In this document: positions 33,543 to 42,410 of the stretch, in pieces
Layout: the number at the start of each line of letters is the position of its first letter
Position numbering within the stretch: position 1 is the stretch's first letter
Assembly (NCBI GenBank): GCA_031459715.1
Contig: JAVKIA010000005.1
Span: 48,774 to 112,773 of the forward strand
From: Armatimonadota bacterium
GTDB taxonomy: Bacteria > Sysuimicrobiota > Sysuimicrobiia > Sysuimicrobiales > Humicultoraceae
DNA length: 64,000 nt
Direction: 5' to 3'
Notes under the pieces: model-generated
What the model saw: only the letters and a program-made list of their open reading frames with translations
Told to the model about the DNA's origin: nothing
Databases searched by the model: none
Made by a program: the position numbers and the translations under genes

Positions 33543-34462
33543 GCCCGCCTCCCTCCAGAACCTCGTCTCGCTCCGACAAGTACAGTTCCCACTCCCGGGT
33601 GCACATTCCCCCATATCCTCACCGTCAGGGCCGCGGCCAGCGCCGCGCGCGGGAGGAGGCGACGGGGTGTCCAGCCGGTGAGCAGGCCGAAGAGGACGAC
33701 CCCCGCCGCCGTGTCGCCGGCTCCCGTGGCATTCACCACCCGTGCCGGGTAGGCCGGCGTCATGGTCCAGTCATCCCTCAGCAGGCCCAGTCCCCCCTGC
33801 CCCAGGGTGATCAGCACGGCCTGCGGCCCCTCCACCTGCACCGCACGAGCCAAGTCCGCCGCCTCCCGCGGGTGCCCCGCACCTGCTCCAAGAAGGGCGC
33901 ACGCTTCGGCCTCGGTTAGGCAGAGCAGCCATGTGCGCGGCAACAGCGACCTCAGACGGACGACCTTTGCCGGGGAGGTCCCCACCAGGGCCAGGCGACG
34001 CGCCCGCCGGGCCAGATCCCGCAGCACCCTCGGAGCGGGGTTTGCGTCCAGGACCACCAGGTCGGCATCCTCCAGGGGGAGGTGACGCCAGACCGATGGT
34101 GGGGCGGCTTCCACGACGCCGGTGTCGGCGACGCCACACCCCTCCACGGTCACGTAGATGCCGGTCCGTCCCCGCCTGCAGACGACCGCCGAGACATCCA
34201 CCCCGGCGGCGGCGGTGCGGGCGATCAGCCAGGCACCCCAGGCGTCGGCGCCGACCACGGACGCCAATTGCACCCGCGCCCCAAGCCGCGCCAGCACCTC
34301 AGCCACGTTCCGCGCCACCCCTCCCGGCACCACGCGCACCCGTCCTGGGGTAGAGATCCCCTCTCCGATCGGCCCGCCAGCCTGCACCTTCACATCGACG
34401 TTGGCGCCGCCGGCCACCAGCACCCCGGGCACGAAACCGTCCGCCCCGCGGAGATTCCTCAC
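33539..34462 (-). CDS. psuK: PfkB-family kinase, probably pseudouridine kinase
   Basis: A ribokinase-type sugar/nucleoside kinase of 307 residues from GTG 34462. PfkB signature 1 is VVPGGVARNVAEVLARLGA. Signature 2 with the anion hole and catalytic base is NATGAGDTAAGVVLFGLL. Its 4-nt overlap with psuG strongly suggests that it phosphorylates pseudouridine to supply PsuG. The family can be ribokinase-like, so substrate is from context. The start is uncertain: GTG 34462 gives a normal length. A longer frame to 34567 would run into the HTH gene, and GTG 34429 or 34420 are alternatives. Confidence 0.9.
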   Translation of the reverse strand: MRNLRGADGFVPGVLVAGGANVDVKVQAGGPIGEGISTPGRVRVVPGGVARNVAEVLARLGARVQLASVVGADAWGAWLIARTAAAGVDVSAVVCRRGRTGIYVTVEGCGVADTGVVEAAPPSVWRHLPLEDADLVVLDANPAPRVLRDLARRARRLALVGTSPAKVVRLRSLLPRTWLLCLTEAEACALLGAGAGHPREAADLARAVQVEGPQAVLITLGQGGLGLLRDDWTMTPAYPARVVNATGAGDTAAGVVLFGLLTGWTPRRLLPRAALAAALTVRIWGNVHPGVGTVLVGARRGSGGRRA

Positions 34463-34515
34463 TCCACCCCGGGCAAATCCCGCGCGGTAGACTCCATGCG
34501 CGCCGGCCCGTGGCC

Positions 34516-34764
34516 TCAACGATCCCCTACCCACTCCTCCGCCCGGGGAAGGATCGCGCGTGGCCACCCGCCGCGTGCTGGCCGCAGCCGCAGCAGCGAT
34601 TCCACCTCCCGCAGCTGGTATAGCCGCTGCCGTCGTCTCCCCCGACGGTAGCTGCGCAAGACGCCGCGGCTGACATAGGCGTAGAGCGTCTGCGGCTTGA
34701 CCCCGAGGAGGGCGCAGACCTCCTGCGCGGTGAGATAGGCTTCTTCCTCAACCCACACGACCAT
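34516..34764 (-). CDS. Small HTH DNA-binding protein (excisionase/MerR-like)
   Basis: An 82-residue protein with one winged-helix DNA-binding domain (YLTAQEVCALLGVKPQTLYAYVSRG, read in two overlapping parts, then RQRLYQLREVESLL). This is the pattern of excisionase/HTH_17 domains, and of the HTH found on MerR-like citrate synthases. The tail is Arg and Pro rich. ATG 34764 is preferred to longer frames because three direct repeats and a promoter-like element lie just upstream. No ribosome site is evident, so it may have a short or absent leader. It is the first gene of the psuK-psuG run, divergent from the ABC importer. I infer a local regulator. Confidence 0.8.
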   Translation of the reverse strand: MVVWVEEEAYLTAQEVCALLGVKPQTLYAYVSRGVLRSYRRGRRRQRLYQLREVESLLRLRPARGGWPRAILPRAEEWVGDR

Positions 34765-34780
34765 GGCTTCAAGCCATGTA

Positions 34781-34810
34781 TGTTGACACATATTGATTCG
34801 TATTGACTCA
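34781..34810. repeat. Three adjoining 10-bp direct repeats (iteron-like operator)
   Basis: TGTTGACACA, TATTGATTCG and TATTGACTCA follow each other without gaps, with consensus TATTGA-Y-T-C-R. The stretch is AT rich in a GC-rich genome and repeats at one helical turn. On the minus strand they cover the spacer and -10 of a possible promoter (TTGTGT 34810-34815, 17 bp, TATGTG 34787-34792) for the HTH gene, whose ATG is 17 bp away. They also lie 186 bp upstream of the importer start. Confidence 0.65.
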
Positions 34811-34995
34811 CACAATCCCTCCCGCAACAGGCAAAATCCGGGACAGCCCTCGGCCGAGGCCGCCATCACCACCGCGCTGTCTGCTGTTACCCCCGCCCCC
34901 GCGGCAGGAGCGCCATGCGCCGGCAGGGAATGCTACCTGCAGATCTCCAGGCAGCGGCGCAGTAAGTCTGAATGGCCACAACGAGGAGGGGCTCT

Positions 34996-36282
34996 ATGCG
35001 TACTCGACAGTGGGTTCCGGTCCTGGTCACGGTAGTCGCGGCCCTGTTGCTTCAGCCCTTCGCGCAATCCTCGGCCCCCGCAGCCCCCAGGGCCTTCAAG
35101 ATCGCCGTGGTCTCCGACGTAGGAGGGCGCGGCGACCTCAGCTTCAACGACATGGCTTTCAAGGGCGGGGAGGACGCCGAGCGGGACTTCGGCGTGCGCA
35201 TGGTGGAAGTGGTGAGCAAGGTTGAGGCAGACTACGTTCCTAACCTGACCACGGCGGCGCGGGATCCTGACGTGCAACTGGTGGTCGGGGTAGGCTTTCT
35301 GCTCAGTGACGCCCTGGCGGAGGTGGCGCGCAAGTTCCCCGACAAGAACTTCGTGGGCATCGACACCTTCGCCCAGTCCATCGTCAAGAGCAAGTACGCC
35401 GCCCAGTACCCCCTTGCCAACCTGATGGACGTGGTCTACGAGGAGCATAAGGGGAGCGCGCTGGTGGGGGCACTGGGAGCCCTGCTTGCGGCGCAGTACA
35501 ACAAGCCCTACATCGGCGGCGTCTTCGGTATCGAAATCCCCGTTCTCTGGAAGTTCGAGATCGGCTACAAGTGGGGGGCCCGCTGGGGAACCGAGTGGCT
35601 GGCCAAGCACCAGCCGGGGAAGGCCTTTAAGTACAACACCGGGTTCGTCCTGTGGACCTACACCGGGACCTTCAGCGACATTCCCAAGGGCTACGCGGCG
35701 GCCAAGGCCATGTACGCCAAGGATGCGGTCGCCGTCTACAACATCGCCGGCCCCCTGGGACTGGGAATCAACCAGGCCGTGCAAGAGCTGGCCAGGGCCC
35801 GGGGCCTGAAGATGGGGCCGCCCTTCTGGATCGGTGTGGACGCCAACCAGGACTGGATCAACCCCGGCTTCGTCATCGCCAGCATGATGAAGCGGGTGGA
35901 CAAGGGCGTCTACTTCACCACCAAGTGGGTGCGGGACGGGAGGTTCCGCGATCTGGTGAAGCAGAACAACGGCGTCCTGGTCCTGGGCATCGGCACGCGG
36001 GTGGCTGGGGCCCTGGCGGAGGGAATCTCCGTGAGCACGCTGGCGGACCTGGAAGAGTTCGTCAAGATGGGGGAAAACGCCCAGAAGCTAACGGGGAAGA
36101 AGGTCCTCCCCGCTCCCCCGGCAGAGATTCGCGCCCGGGTCAAGGCCATGCGGGACGCGCAGCCGCCGTGGATCTGGAGCGCGATGGCCGAGCTGGAGCG
36201 GGCGATCCGGGAGGGCAAGGCGGTCGTCCCCCTGGTGATCACCAAGCCGGACATCGAGAAGTGGCGTAAGGAGCTGGGCTAG
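34996..36282 (+). CDS. bmpA: BMP-family ABC transporter substrate-binding protein
   Basis: A periplasmic binding protein of the Bmp/PnrA/Med family, which binds purine and other nucleosides. The 428 residues start at ATG 34996 behind GAGGAGGGG; an ATG at 34972 precedes this ribosome site and is rejected. The signal peptide (1-30) has no lipobox Cys, so the protein should be soluble, unlike Gram-positive Bmp lipoproteins and consistent with a periplasm. Family motifs are VSDVGGRGDLSFNDMAFKGG, VVGVGFLLSDAL, FPDKNFVGID and VYNIAGPLGLGINQAV. It is the first gene of the importer operon. The neighbouring psuK and psuG suggest pseudouridine as a ligand (inference). Confidence 0.93.
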   Translation: MRTRQWVPVLVTVVAALLLQPFAQSSAPAAPRAFKIAVVSDVGGRGDLSFNDMAFKGGEDAERDFGVRMVEVVSKVEADYVPNLTTAARDPDVQLVVGVGFLLSDALAEVARKFPDKNFVGIDTFAQSIVKSKYAAQYPLANLMDVVYEEHKGSALVGALGALLAAQYNKPYIGGVFGIEIPVLWKFEIGYKWGARWGTEWLAKHQPGKAFKYNTGFVLWTYTGTFSDIPKGYAAAKAMYAKDAVAVYNIAGPLGLGINQAVQELARARGLKMGPPFWIGVDANQDWINPGFVIASMMKRVDKGVYFTTKWVRDGRFRDLVKQNNGVLVLGIGTRVAGALAEGISVSTLADLEEFVKMGENAQKLTGKKVLPAPPAEIRARVKAMRDAQPPWIWSAMAELERAIREGKAVVPLVITKPDIEKWRKELG

Positions 36283-36284
36283 GC

Positions 36285-36301
36285 CGGTCACGGCGTGACC
36301 G
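36285..36301 (+). terminator. Hairpin after bmpA (probable partial terminator or mRNA stabiliser)
   Basis: CGGTCAC-GGC-GTGACCG forms a 7-bp stem with a 3-nt loop two bases after the bmpA stop. No U tract follows. Such hairpins behind binding-protein genes often raise their level above the membrane subunits. Confidence 0.5.
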
Positions 36302-36440
36302 CCTGGGGCAGGTCGGCGGATCGGGCCACCACGGGCCGGAGAGGCCGGCCTGCCCGTTTAATTGCGCCTCCCGCCACTCGCCAGGGCGCAATGGGCGCGC
36401 CACCGGAGGCGGGCCAGGCAGGGGCGCGTGGGGACGGGCG

Positions 36441-37985
36441 GTGATCCGGATGCACTCGCAGCTGCACGTTGAGATGCGCGGCATCCACAAGGTCTACGCT
36501 GATGGGACGGTCGCCCTGCGGGGCGTGGACTTCCACCTGCGCCGGGGGGAGATCGTCGGTCTGCTGGGCGAGAACGGGGCGGGCAAGACCACCCTGATGA
36601 AGATCCTCTCAGGGCTGCTGCGGCCCACGCGGGGGGAGCTGGTGGTCCAGGGGCGGACCGTGCAGTTTCGCAACCCCGACGACGCCCTGCGAGCCGGCAT
36701 CGGCATGGTGCACCAGACCTTCACCCTGGTCCCGCCGTATACGGCCCTGCAGAACATCGTCCTGGGACAGGAGGAGGCCGCCCCCCTGGCCCCGCTGCGG
36801 GTGCAGGTGGCGCAGCAGCGGGTCTCCCAGCTGCTGGCCCAGACCGGTCTTGCGGTCCCCCTGGACGTCCCGGTGGAATCTCTGCCCATCGGGGTACAGC
36901 AGCGCGTGGAGATTCTCAAGGTCCTCTACCGCGGCACCTCGGTACTGATCCTGGATGAACCCACCTCCGCCCTGACGCCCACCGAGGTCGGCGATCTCTT
37001 CGACTTTCTCGGGCGGCTGAAGGCCGGCGGCACCACCATCGTCTTCATCACGCACAAGCTGCGGGAGGTGCTGGAGATCTCCGACCGTATCGTTGTCCTG
37101 CGCGCCGGGCAGGTAGCGGGGGAAGTCCCGGCGGAGGGGGCGTCCGCGGAGGACCTGGCGGAGCTGATGGTGGGCCGGAAGATCGTCCCCCGGGTCAGCC
37201 GCTCCGCCCGGCCCGCAGGGGAGCCGGTGCTTGCCGTGCGGGACCTGCGTGTGCTCAACGACCAGGGAGGAGTGGCGGTGCGGGGGCTCGGCTTCGAGGT
37301 GCGGGCGGGAGAGATCTTCGGCATCGCCGGGGTGGAGGGCAACGGACAGAGCGAGCTGGTGCAGGCCCTCACCGGCCTGCGGCCGCCGGCCGGAGGCGAG
37401 CTGGTGCTGAACGGCACCCGCGTGGCGCACCTCCACCCCCTGGCCCTCTACCGGCAGGGGGTCTGCCACATCCCGGAGGACAAGGCCCGCTTCGGCCTTG
37501 CCCTCAACTTCGACCTGGCCGAGAACGCCATCCTCAGCCGGCAGGCGGAACCCGTCTTCCTCCGCCCTATGGGCCGGCTGCACTGGACCCGTATCCTGGC
37601 CTACGCCCGGCAACTGGTGGAGCGGTTCAACGTGATCGCCCCCGGGATCCGCGCCGCGGTACGCAGCCTGAGCGGAGGCAACCAGCAGCGGCTGCTGGTG
37701 GGCCGTGAGCTTAGCAAGCAGCCGGTGCTGGTGGTGGCCATGCACCCCACCCGCGGCCTGGACATCGCCTCCACCGTGTACATCCGGGAGCTGCTGGTGC
37801 AGATGCGGGACCAGGGAAAGGGCGTCCTCCTGGTCTCGGCCGACCTGGACGAGATCCTGGAGCTCAGCGACCGCATCGCCGTCATGTACGAGGGGGCGTT
37901 CATCGGCACGGGGACGGCGGAGGAGTTCAGCCGGGAAGAGATCGGCCTGATGATGGGAGGCGTCGTCCCGCGGGGCCGCCAGTGA
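36441..37985 (+). CDS. Nucleoside ABC transporter ATPase (two ABC domains)
   Basis: The energising subunit of a Bmp-type nucleoside importer, related to sugar/nucleoside ATPases of the RbsA/NupA/YufO kind. The 514 residues hold two ABC cassettes. The first has Walker A GENGAGKTT, Q-loop HQTFTLVPPY and Walker B LILDEPTSALTP. Its signature is LPIGVQQRVEI, a degenerate LSGGQ. The second has a degenerate Walker A (GVEGNGQSEL), signature LSGGNQQR and Walker B VVAMHPTRGLD. This asymmetry is normal for the family. GTG 36441 is used; ATG 36450 is an equal choice. It overlaps the next gene by 4 nt. Confidence 0.94.
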   Translation: MIRMHSQLHVEMRGIHKVYADGTVALRGVDFHLRRGEIVGLLGENGAGKTTLMKILSGLLRPTRGELVVQGRTVQFRNPDDALRAGIGMVHQTFTLVPPYTALQNIVLGQEEAAPLAPLRVQVAQQRVSQLLAQTGLAVPLDVPVESLPIGVQQRVEILKVLYRGTSVLILDEPTSALTPTEVGDLFDFLGRLKAGGTTIVFITHKLREVLEISDRIVVLRAGQVAGEVPAEGASAEDLAELMVGRKIVPRVSRSARPAGEPVLAVRDLRVLNDQGGVAVRGLGFEVRAGEIFGIAGVEGNGQSELVQALTGLRPPAGGELVLNGTRVAHLHPLALYRQGVCHIPEDKARFGLALNFDLAENAILSRQAEPVFLRPMGRLHWTRILAYARQLVERFNVIAPGIRAAVRSLSGGNQQRLLVGRELSKQPVLVVAMHPTRGLDIASTVYIRELLVQMRDQGKGVLLVSADLDEILELSDRIAVMYEGAFIGTGTAEEFSREEIGLMMGGVVPRGRQ

Positions 37986-39025
37986 GCGCCCGCCTCCGCC
38001 TTCCCCGACCACTGGTGGAATCGCTGGCCACCATTGCCGTCGGCCTGGTGGCTGGTGGCCTGCTGATGCTCGTCTTCGGCAACAACCCGCTGCGGGCTTA
38101 CCAGGCCCTGTTCGTGGGCGCCTTCGGCAGTCTGGAGGACGTGCTGGAGACGCTGGCCTTCGCCACCCCGCTGATGCTCACCGGCTTGACCTTTGCGGTG
38201 GGGGTTCGGGCGGGGCTTTTCAACATCGGGGCGGAAGGGCAGATGTACCTGGGTGCGGTGGGCGCCACCTTTATCGCCGGGACCTTCCCACTGCCGCCGC
38301 TTCTGCACGTGGCCACAGCTACGCTGGTGGCCATGCTGTGCGGGGCGCTATGGGCGCTGCCCCCAGCCCTGCTCAAGATCTGGCGGGGCGTCCACGAGGT
38401 TATCTCCACCATCATGTGCAACTGGATCGCCTTCCACCTGTCCACGTACCTGGTCATCTACTTTCTCACCGGGGCGGGACGCGCCGACTCTACACGCCCC
38501 GCCCTCCCCACCGCCCGTTATCCAGTTCTCTTCGCCGAGTCCACGCTGACGGCCGTCATCTTCGTGGCGGTGGCCTTTTGCCTGGTGGTCTACCTGTACC
38601 TCTGGGGGACGCGGGCCGGCTACGAACTCCGTCTGGCCGGCGAGAACCCGGAGGCCGCGCGCTACGCCGGCGTCCACGCCGGTCGGGCCATGCTTCTTAG
38701 CTTCGGCATGGGCGGCCTCGCCGCGGGGCTGGCCGGGGCCAGCCAGATCATCGGCCGGCCCCCCGCCTGGTCTCTCTACGCCACGCTGGGCAACGTGACC
38801 ACTCTGGGTTTCGACGGCATCGGCGTCGCCCTGGTCGGCCGCAGCCACCCTCTGGGCGGCATCCTCGCCGCCTTCCTCTTCGGCGCGCTGGCGCACGGGG
38901 GCCGCTTCATGGAGTACCACGCCGGCGTCCTCTCAGAGCTCGTCCGCGCCATCAACGGGCTGATCGTCCTCACCCTGGCCGTCCCTGAGCTCTGGGCGAT
39001 CGTCCGGCGGAGGCTGGGACGGTGA
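37982..39025 (+). CDS. Nucleoside ABC transporter permease, subunit 1
   Basis: A polytopic inner-membrane protein of 347 residues (BPD_transp_2 family, YufP/NupB-like). About nine hydrophobic segments surround the family core [28 protein letters not shown] (two overlapping blocks, residues about 60-88). [11 protein letters not shown] and [20 protein letters not shown] lie toward the C-terminus. The GTG start overlaps the ATPase stop (GTGA) and its own stop overlaps the next permease, so the three membrane-side genes are coupled. Confidence 0.93.
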   Translation: MSARLRLPRPLVESLATIAVGLVAGGLLMLVFGNNPLRAYQALFVGAFGSLEDVLETLAFATPLMLTGLTFAVGVRAGLFNIGAEGQMYLGAVGATFIAGTFPLPPLLHVATATLVAMLCGALWALPPALLKIWRGVHEVISTIMCNWIAFHLSTYLVIYFLTGAGRADSTRPALPTARYPVLFAESTLTAVIFVAVAFCLVVYLYLWGTRAGYELRLAGENPEAARYAGVHAGRAMLLSFGMGGLAAGLAGASQIIGRPPAWSLYATLGNVTTLGFDGIGVALVGRSHPLGGILAAFLFGALAHGGRFMEYHAGVLSELVRAINGLIVLTLAVPELWAIVRRRLGR

Positions 39026-40002
39026 GCGCGCGGGGGCGCCTGATTGCCACGCTTCTGGGCGCGGGTGCCGTGGCCTTCTTTGCCTCCGCCCTGCAGCGCC
39101 TGGGGCTGAACCCTCTCTCGCTGCTGGAGGCGGGCCTGCTGGCCATGACCCCGCTGGCGCTGGCCGCCGTCGGCGAATGCCTTAACGAGAAGGCAGGGGT
39201 GGTGAACATCGGACTGGAGGGCATCCTCCTGATCAGCGCCATCACCGGGGTGTGGGCGGCGGAGATCTTCGGCAGCGGCACGGCTGGGTTGCTGGGAGGG
39301 CTGGTCACCGGCGCGGTCATTGGGCTGGTTCTGGGGCTGGTCAGCGTCTACGGTCGGGCAGACCAGATCATCGCTGGCATGGGTCTCAACATCTTCGCCC
39401 TGGGCTTCGGCCCCTTCTTGCTGATCAGCCTGTGGGCCTTCCCCGGAATCCACCTCTTTCCGGAGGAGTTGATGGTGCCCCGCCTGCGGACGCCGATTGG
39501 CGGCATCAGCCCGGTGACCATCGCCGCCGTGGCCGTCGCTGTCCTGGCCCACCTCCTCCTGCACCGCACGGTGCTTGGGTTTCGCATCCTGGCCGTGGGG
39601 GAGAAGCCGGAGGCGGTGGATGTGGCCGGCCTGCGGGTGGACCGGCTGCGGCTGCTCACCAGTACGCTGGGCGGGGCGCTGTGCGGTGCGGGCGGGGCCT
39701 TCCTCCCCCTGGCCTGGTTTGGAGGAGTGGTGAAAGAGATCTCCGCCGGCCGGGGCTTCATCGCCCTGGCCTGCGTGGTCTTTGCCGGCCTGGAGCCGCT
39801 CCTGGCCCTGGGCGCAGCCTTCCTCTTCGGCTTCGCCGAGGGGTTCTCCTACGCTGTCGCCGTCACCCCCGGGGTCAAGGAGCGGATCCCGTTCTACTTC
39901 GTCAGCATGGTGCCGTACGTGACCACCCTGGTGGTGGTTGCCCTGGTCATCGGCCAGCGCCGCTTTCCCCGCACCATCGGCCGACCTTATGTTCGGGAGT
40001 GA
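39022..40002 (+). CDS. Nucleoside ABC transporter permease, subunit 2
   Basis: The second permease of the same importer (YufQ/NupC-like), 326 residues with about eight to ten membrane segments. Core motifs are [22 protein letters not shown] and [30 protein letters not shown] (each in part). GTG 39022 overlaps the previous stop by 4 nt. It is the last gene of the plus-strand operon and converges on ftsK. Confidence 0.93.
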   Translation: MSARGRLIATLLGAGAVAFFASALQRLGLNPLSLLEAGLLAMTPLALAAVGECLNEKAGVVNIGLEGILLISAITGVWAAEIFGSGTAGLLGGLVTGAVIGLVLGLVSVYGRADQIIAGMGLNIFALGFGPFLLISLWAFPGIHLFPEELMVPRLRTPIGGISPVTIAAVAVAVLAHLLLHRTVLGFRILAVGEKPEAVDVAGLRVDRLRLLTSTLGGALCGAGGAFLPLAWFGGVVKEISAGRGFIALACVVFAGLEPLLALGAAFLFGFAEGFSYAVAVTPGVKERIPFYFVSMVPYVTTLVVVALVIGQRRFPRTIGRPYVRE

Positions 40003-40008
40003 CCGCCT

Positions 40009-40028
40009 CCCCCGGCCTGCTGCGGGGG
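40009..40028 (+). terminator. Hairpin ending the importer operon
   Basis: CCCCCG and CGGGGG form a 6-bp stem with an 8-nt loop 7 bp after the last permease stop, in the 66-bp convergent gap before ftsK. No clear U tract follows, so termination is plausible rather than certain. Confidence 0.4.
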
Positions 40029-40068
40029 TATTCGAGATGCCGGGGGGCGATGTCGCGCCGGCGCGTCG

Positions 40069-42402
40069 CTACGGAGGTTCAGGGGCGGGGGAGTGGTCCC
40101 GCAGGAGGCGCTCCAGCGCCTCCAGGCCCACCAGCACCTCGCGCGGGCTGCTCCCCCGGGCCGGCCCTACGATGCCGCGCGTCTCCAGCTCGTCGATCAG
40201 CCGTGCCGCGGTGACGTAGCCGATGCGCATCTTCCGCTGCAGCAGGGAGACCGAGCCGTAGCCTGCGCGGACCACGAGGCGCGCAGCCTCTGCCAGGCGT
40301 GCATCATCCGCTCTCCCCTCCCCCGCCGCGCCCATCTGCCCCGCCGTCACCAGGGTCTGGTCGAAGACGGGCCGGCCCTGTCCGCGCCACCAGTCCACCA
40401 GAGCCTGGATCTCGGCGTCGGCGATGAAGGAGCCCTGGGCGCGCACGGGACGCGCCGCCCCCATGGGCAGGAAGAGCATGTCTCCCCGGCCCAGCAGCTT
40501 CTCCGCCCCCGGGCCGTCGATGATGGTGCGGCTGTCCACCTGGCTGCTCACCGCAAAGGCGATGCGCGAGGGGATGTTGGCTTTGATCAGCCCGGTGATC
40601 ACGTCCACGGAGGGACGCTGCGTGGCCACCACCAGGTGGATGCCGGTGGCCCGCGTCATCTGCGCCAGGCGGACGATCACGTCTTCAAAGTCCGCCGGGG
40701 CTACCATCATCAGATCGGCCAGCTCGTCGATGACGATAACGATGAAGGGGAGTGGGGCCACGTCGCCCAGGGCGTTGTAGGCCTGGATGTTGCGCACCCC
40801 GGCCTCGGCGAAGCGGGTGAACCGCTCCTCCATGACCCGCAGCATCTCCCGCAGCGCCCCGGCGGCGGCCCGCGGGTTGGTTACCACGGGGACCAGGAGG
40901 TGCGGGACCTCGTTGTAGTTGGTCATCTCGATCCGCTTGGGGTCGATCATAACAAAGCGTACGTGGTGCGGAGTATAGCGAAAGAGGAAGCTGGCGATGA
41001 TGGCGTTGAGGGCCACGGACTTGCCCGAGCCGGTCGCTCCGGCGATGAGCAGGTGCGGCATCTCCGTCAGGTCGGCCACGATGGGGTGACCGGCGAGGTC
41101 CTTGCCCAGCGCCATGACCAGCGATCCCTTGGCCGTCTGGAAGACCGGAGAGGAGAGGATCTCCTTGATGTGCACCAGGCTGCTCTTCTGGTTGGGGACC
41201 TCGATGCCCACCGCAGACTTGCCCGGGATGGGCGCCTCGATGCGCACGCTGGGGGCCGCCAGGTGCAGGGCGATGTCGCTGGTCAGGCTGGCGATGCGCT
41301 GCACTTTCACCCCCGGCGCCGGCTGCACCTCGAAGCGTGTGACCACCGGCCCCTGCTCCCAGTGCACGACCTTTGCCTCCACGAGAAAACTGGCCAGCGT
41401 CTGCTCCAGTGCCCGCGCCGTCTCTGCGGGGTCGGCGCGCTGGCCGCGGGCACTCCTGGGCAGCTCGCCCAGCAGCGCCAGTGGCGGCAGCTCGTAGCTG
41501 GCCGCCGGCTCGGGCAGCAGTGACTCCTGGACCACCCGTTCCCTGGCGCGTCTCCGCCGCGCCGTCGGCGGGGTCTGCGCCTCCTCTCCGCCCCCGGCGG
41601 CCACTCCGGCGGGCACGGGCGCAGGGGCGACGGGCGCCTCCTGCGGGAGCGGTCCGGTGGATGCAGCCGGTGGACCTCCGGCTTCCAGAAGAGGAGGAGA
41701 CGCAGGAGCAGGGGCTGCTTCCCTCAGTGCCGGCCGGGAGGCCTGTAGCCAGCGGGAGACACCCTTTCGGGCGTGGACCAGCCCGTGGCCAGCCCTAGTG
41801 AACGCCCGGCGGCCTGTGGAGGCGGCGGATGCGGCGGCGTCGCGGATAGTCGCCCACCCCATTCGGACGGCCCGCCGTCCGCCGCGGCGCAGCGCGCGCG
41901 CCCCTCCCTCTGCCGCCCTGAAGAGCACTTCAACCAGCCGGGCCGGGGACACCTGGAAGAACCGCAGGAGGGCAACTCCGGCCAGCAGCACGACCAGCGC
42001 CCAGGTCCCGGCAACGCCCACCAGGGCGCGCCCCGCCCACACCAGGGCCGCACCCAGCAGCCCCGTCCCCTGCCCCGCGCGCCCCGCTGCGAACTCCGAG
42101 CCAGGGGGCACCCGGCCGTGAGCAGCGGCGGCGGCGGCCAAGCCGGCGAGCAGCAGCCCCTGCGCCCGAGGGGTGACGCGCACCCGCCCGCGAGCGGCCA
42201 CAAGCGCCATCCCTCCCAGAAGCAGCGCGACGGGCAGCGCTGCCGCGGCCTGCCCCAGAATGAGCCGCTGCCACCGGCCCAGCAGGAGGGCGACGCCGGT
42301 GGCCCGGGGAAGGAAGCTGAGGGCAAGGATCAGAGCCCCAACCAACAGCAGCAGCCCGGTGCCGGCGCGGCGAGGGGGAGCCCTTCTGCGACGCTTCGCC
42401 AT
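40069..42402 (-). CDS. ftsK: DNA translocase FtsK/SpoIIIE
   Basis: A septal ATP-driven DNA pump for chromosome segregation. It has 777 residues from ATG 42402. Four hydrophobic segments lie in residues 15-150, then a Pro/Ala-rich linker to about 300. The alpha domain starts near 330. The motor has Walker A AGATGSGKS (about 454-462) and Walker B IVIDELADLMM, with ATQRPSVDVITGLIKANIPSRIAF (read in parts). The C-terminal gamma winged helix (about 705-770, VSLLQRKMRIGYVTAARLIDELE) would read polar KOPS/SRS sequences. The ATG follows the uppP stop by 8 bp. SpoIIIE-like in size. Confidence 0.96.
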   Translation of the reverse strand: MAKRRRRAPPRRAGTGLLLLVGALILALSFLPRATGVALLLGRWQRLILGQAAAALPVALLLGGMALVAARGRVRVTPRAQGLLLAGLAAAAAAHGRVPPGSEFAAGRAGQGTGLLGAALVWAGRALVGVAGTWALVVLLAGVALLRFFQVSPARLVEVLFRAAEGGARALRRGGRRAVRMGWATIRDAAASAASTGRRAFTRAGHGLVHARKGVSRWLQASRPALREAAPAPASPPLLEAGGPPAASTGPLPQEAPVAPAPVPAGVAAGGGEEAQTPPTARRRRARERVVQESLLPEPAASYELPPLALLGELPRSARGQRADPAETARALEQTLASFLVEAKVVHWEQGPVVTRFEVQPAPGVKVQRIASLTSDIALHLAAPSVRIEAPIPGKSAVGIEVPNQKSSLVHIKEILSSPVFQTAKGSLVMALGKDLAGHPIVADLTEMPHLLIAGATGSGKSVALNAIIASFLFRYTPHHVRFVMIDPKRIEMTNYNEVPHLLVPVVTNPRAAAGALREMLRVMEERFTRFAEAGVRNIQAYNALGDVAPLPFIVIVIDELADLMMVAPADFEDVIVRLAQMTRATGIHLVVATQRPSVDVITGLIKANIPSRIAFAVSSQVDSRTIIDGPGAEKLLGRGDMLFLPMGAARPVRAQGSFIADAEIQALVDWWRGQGRPVFDQTLVTAGQMGAAGEGRADDARLAEAARLVVRAGYGSVSLLQRKMRIGYVTAARLIDELETRGIVGPARGSSPREVLVGLEALERLLRDHSPAPEPP

Positions 42403-42410
42403 TTGCGGCC

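Noticed and set aside
34463..34498. 12-codon leader peptide overlapping the PfkB kinase start
   Set aside because: ATG at 34498 reads to a TGA overlapping GTG 34462, but there is no ribosome site and no regulatory codon run. It is probably chance.
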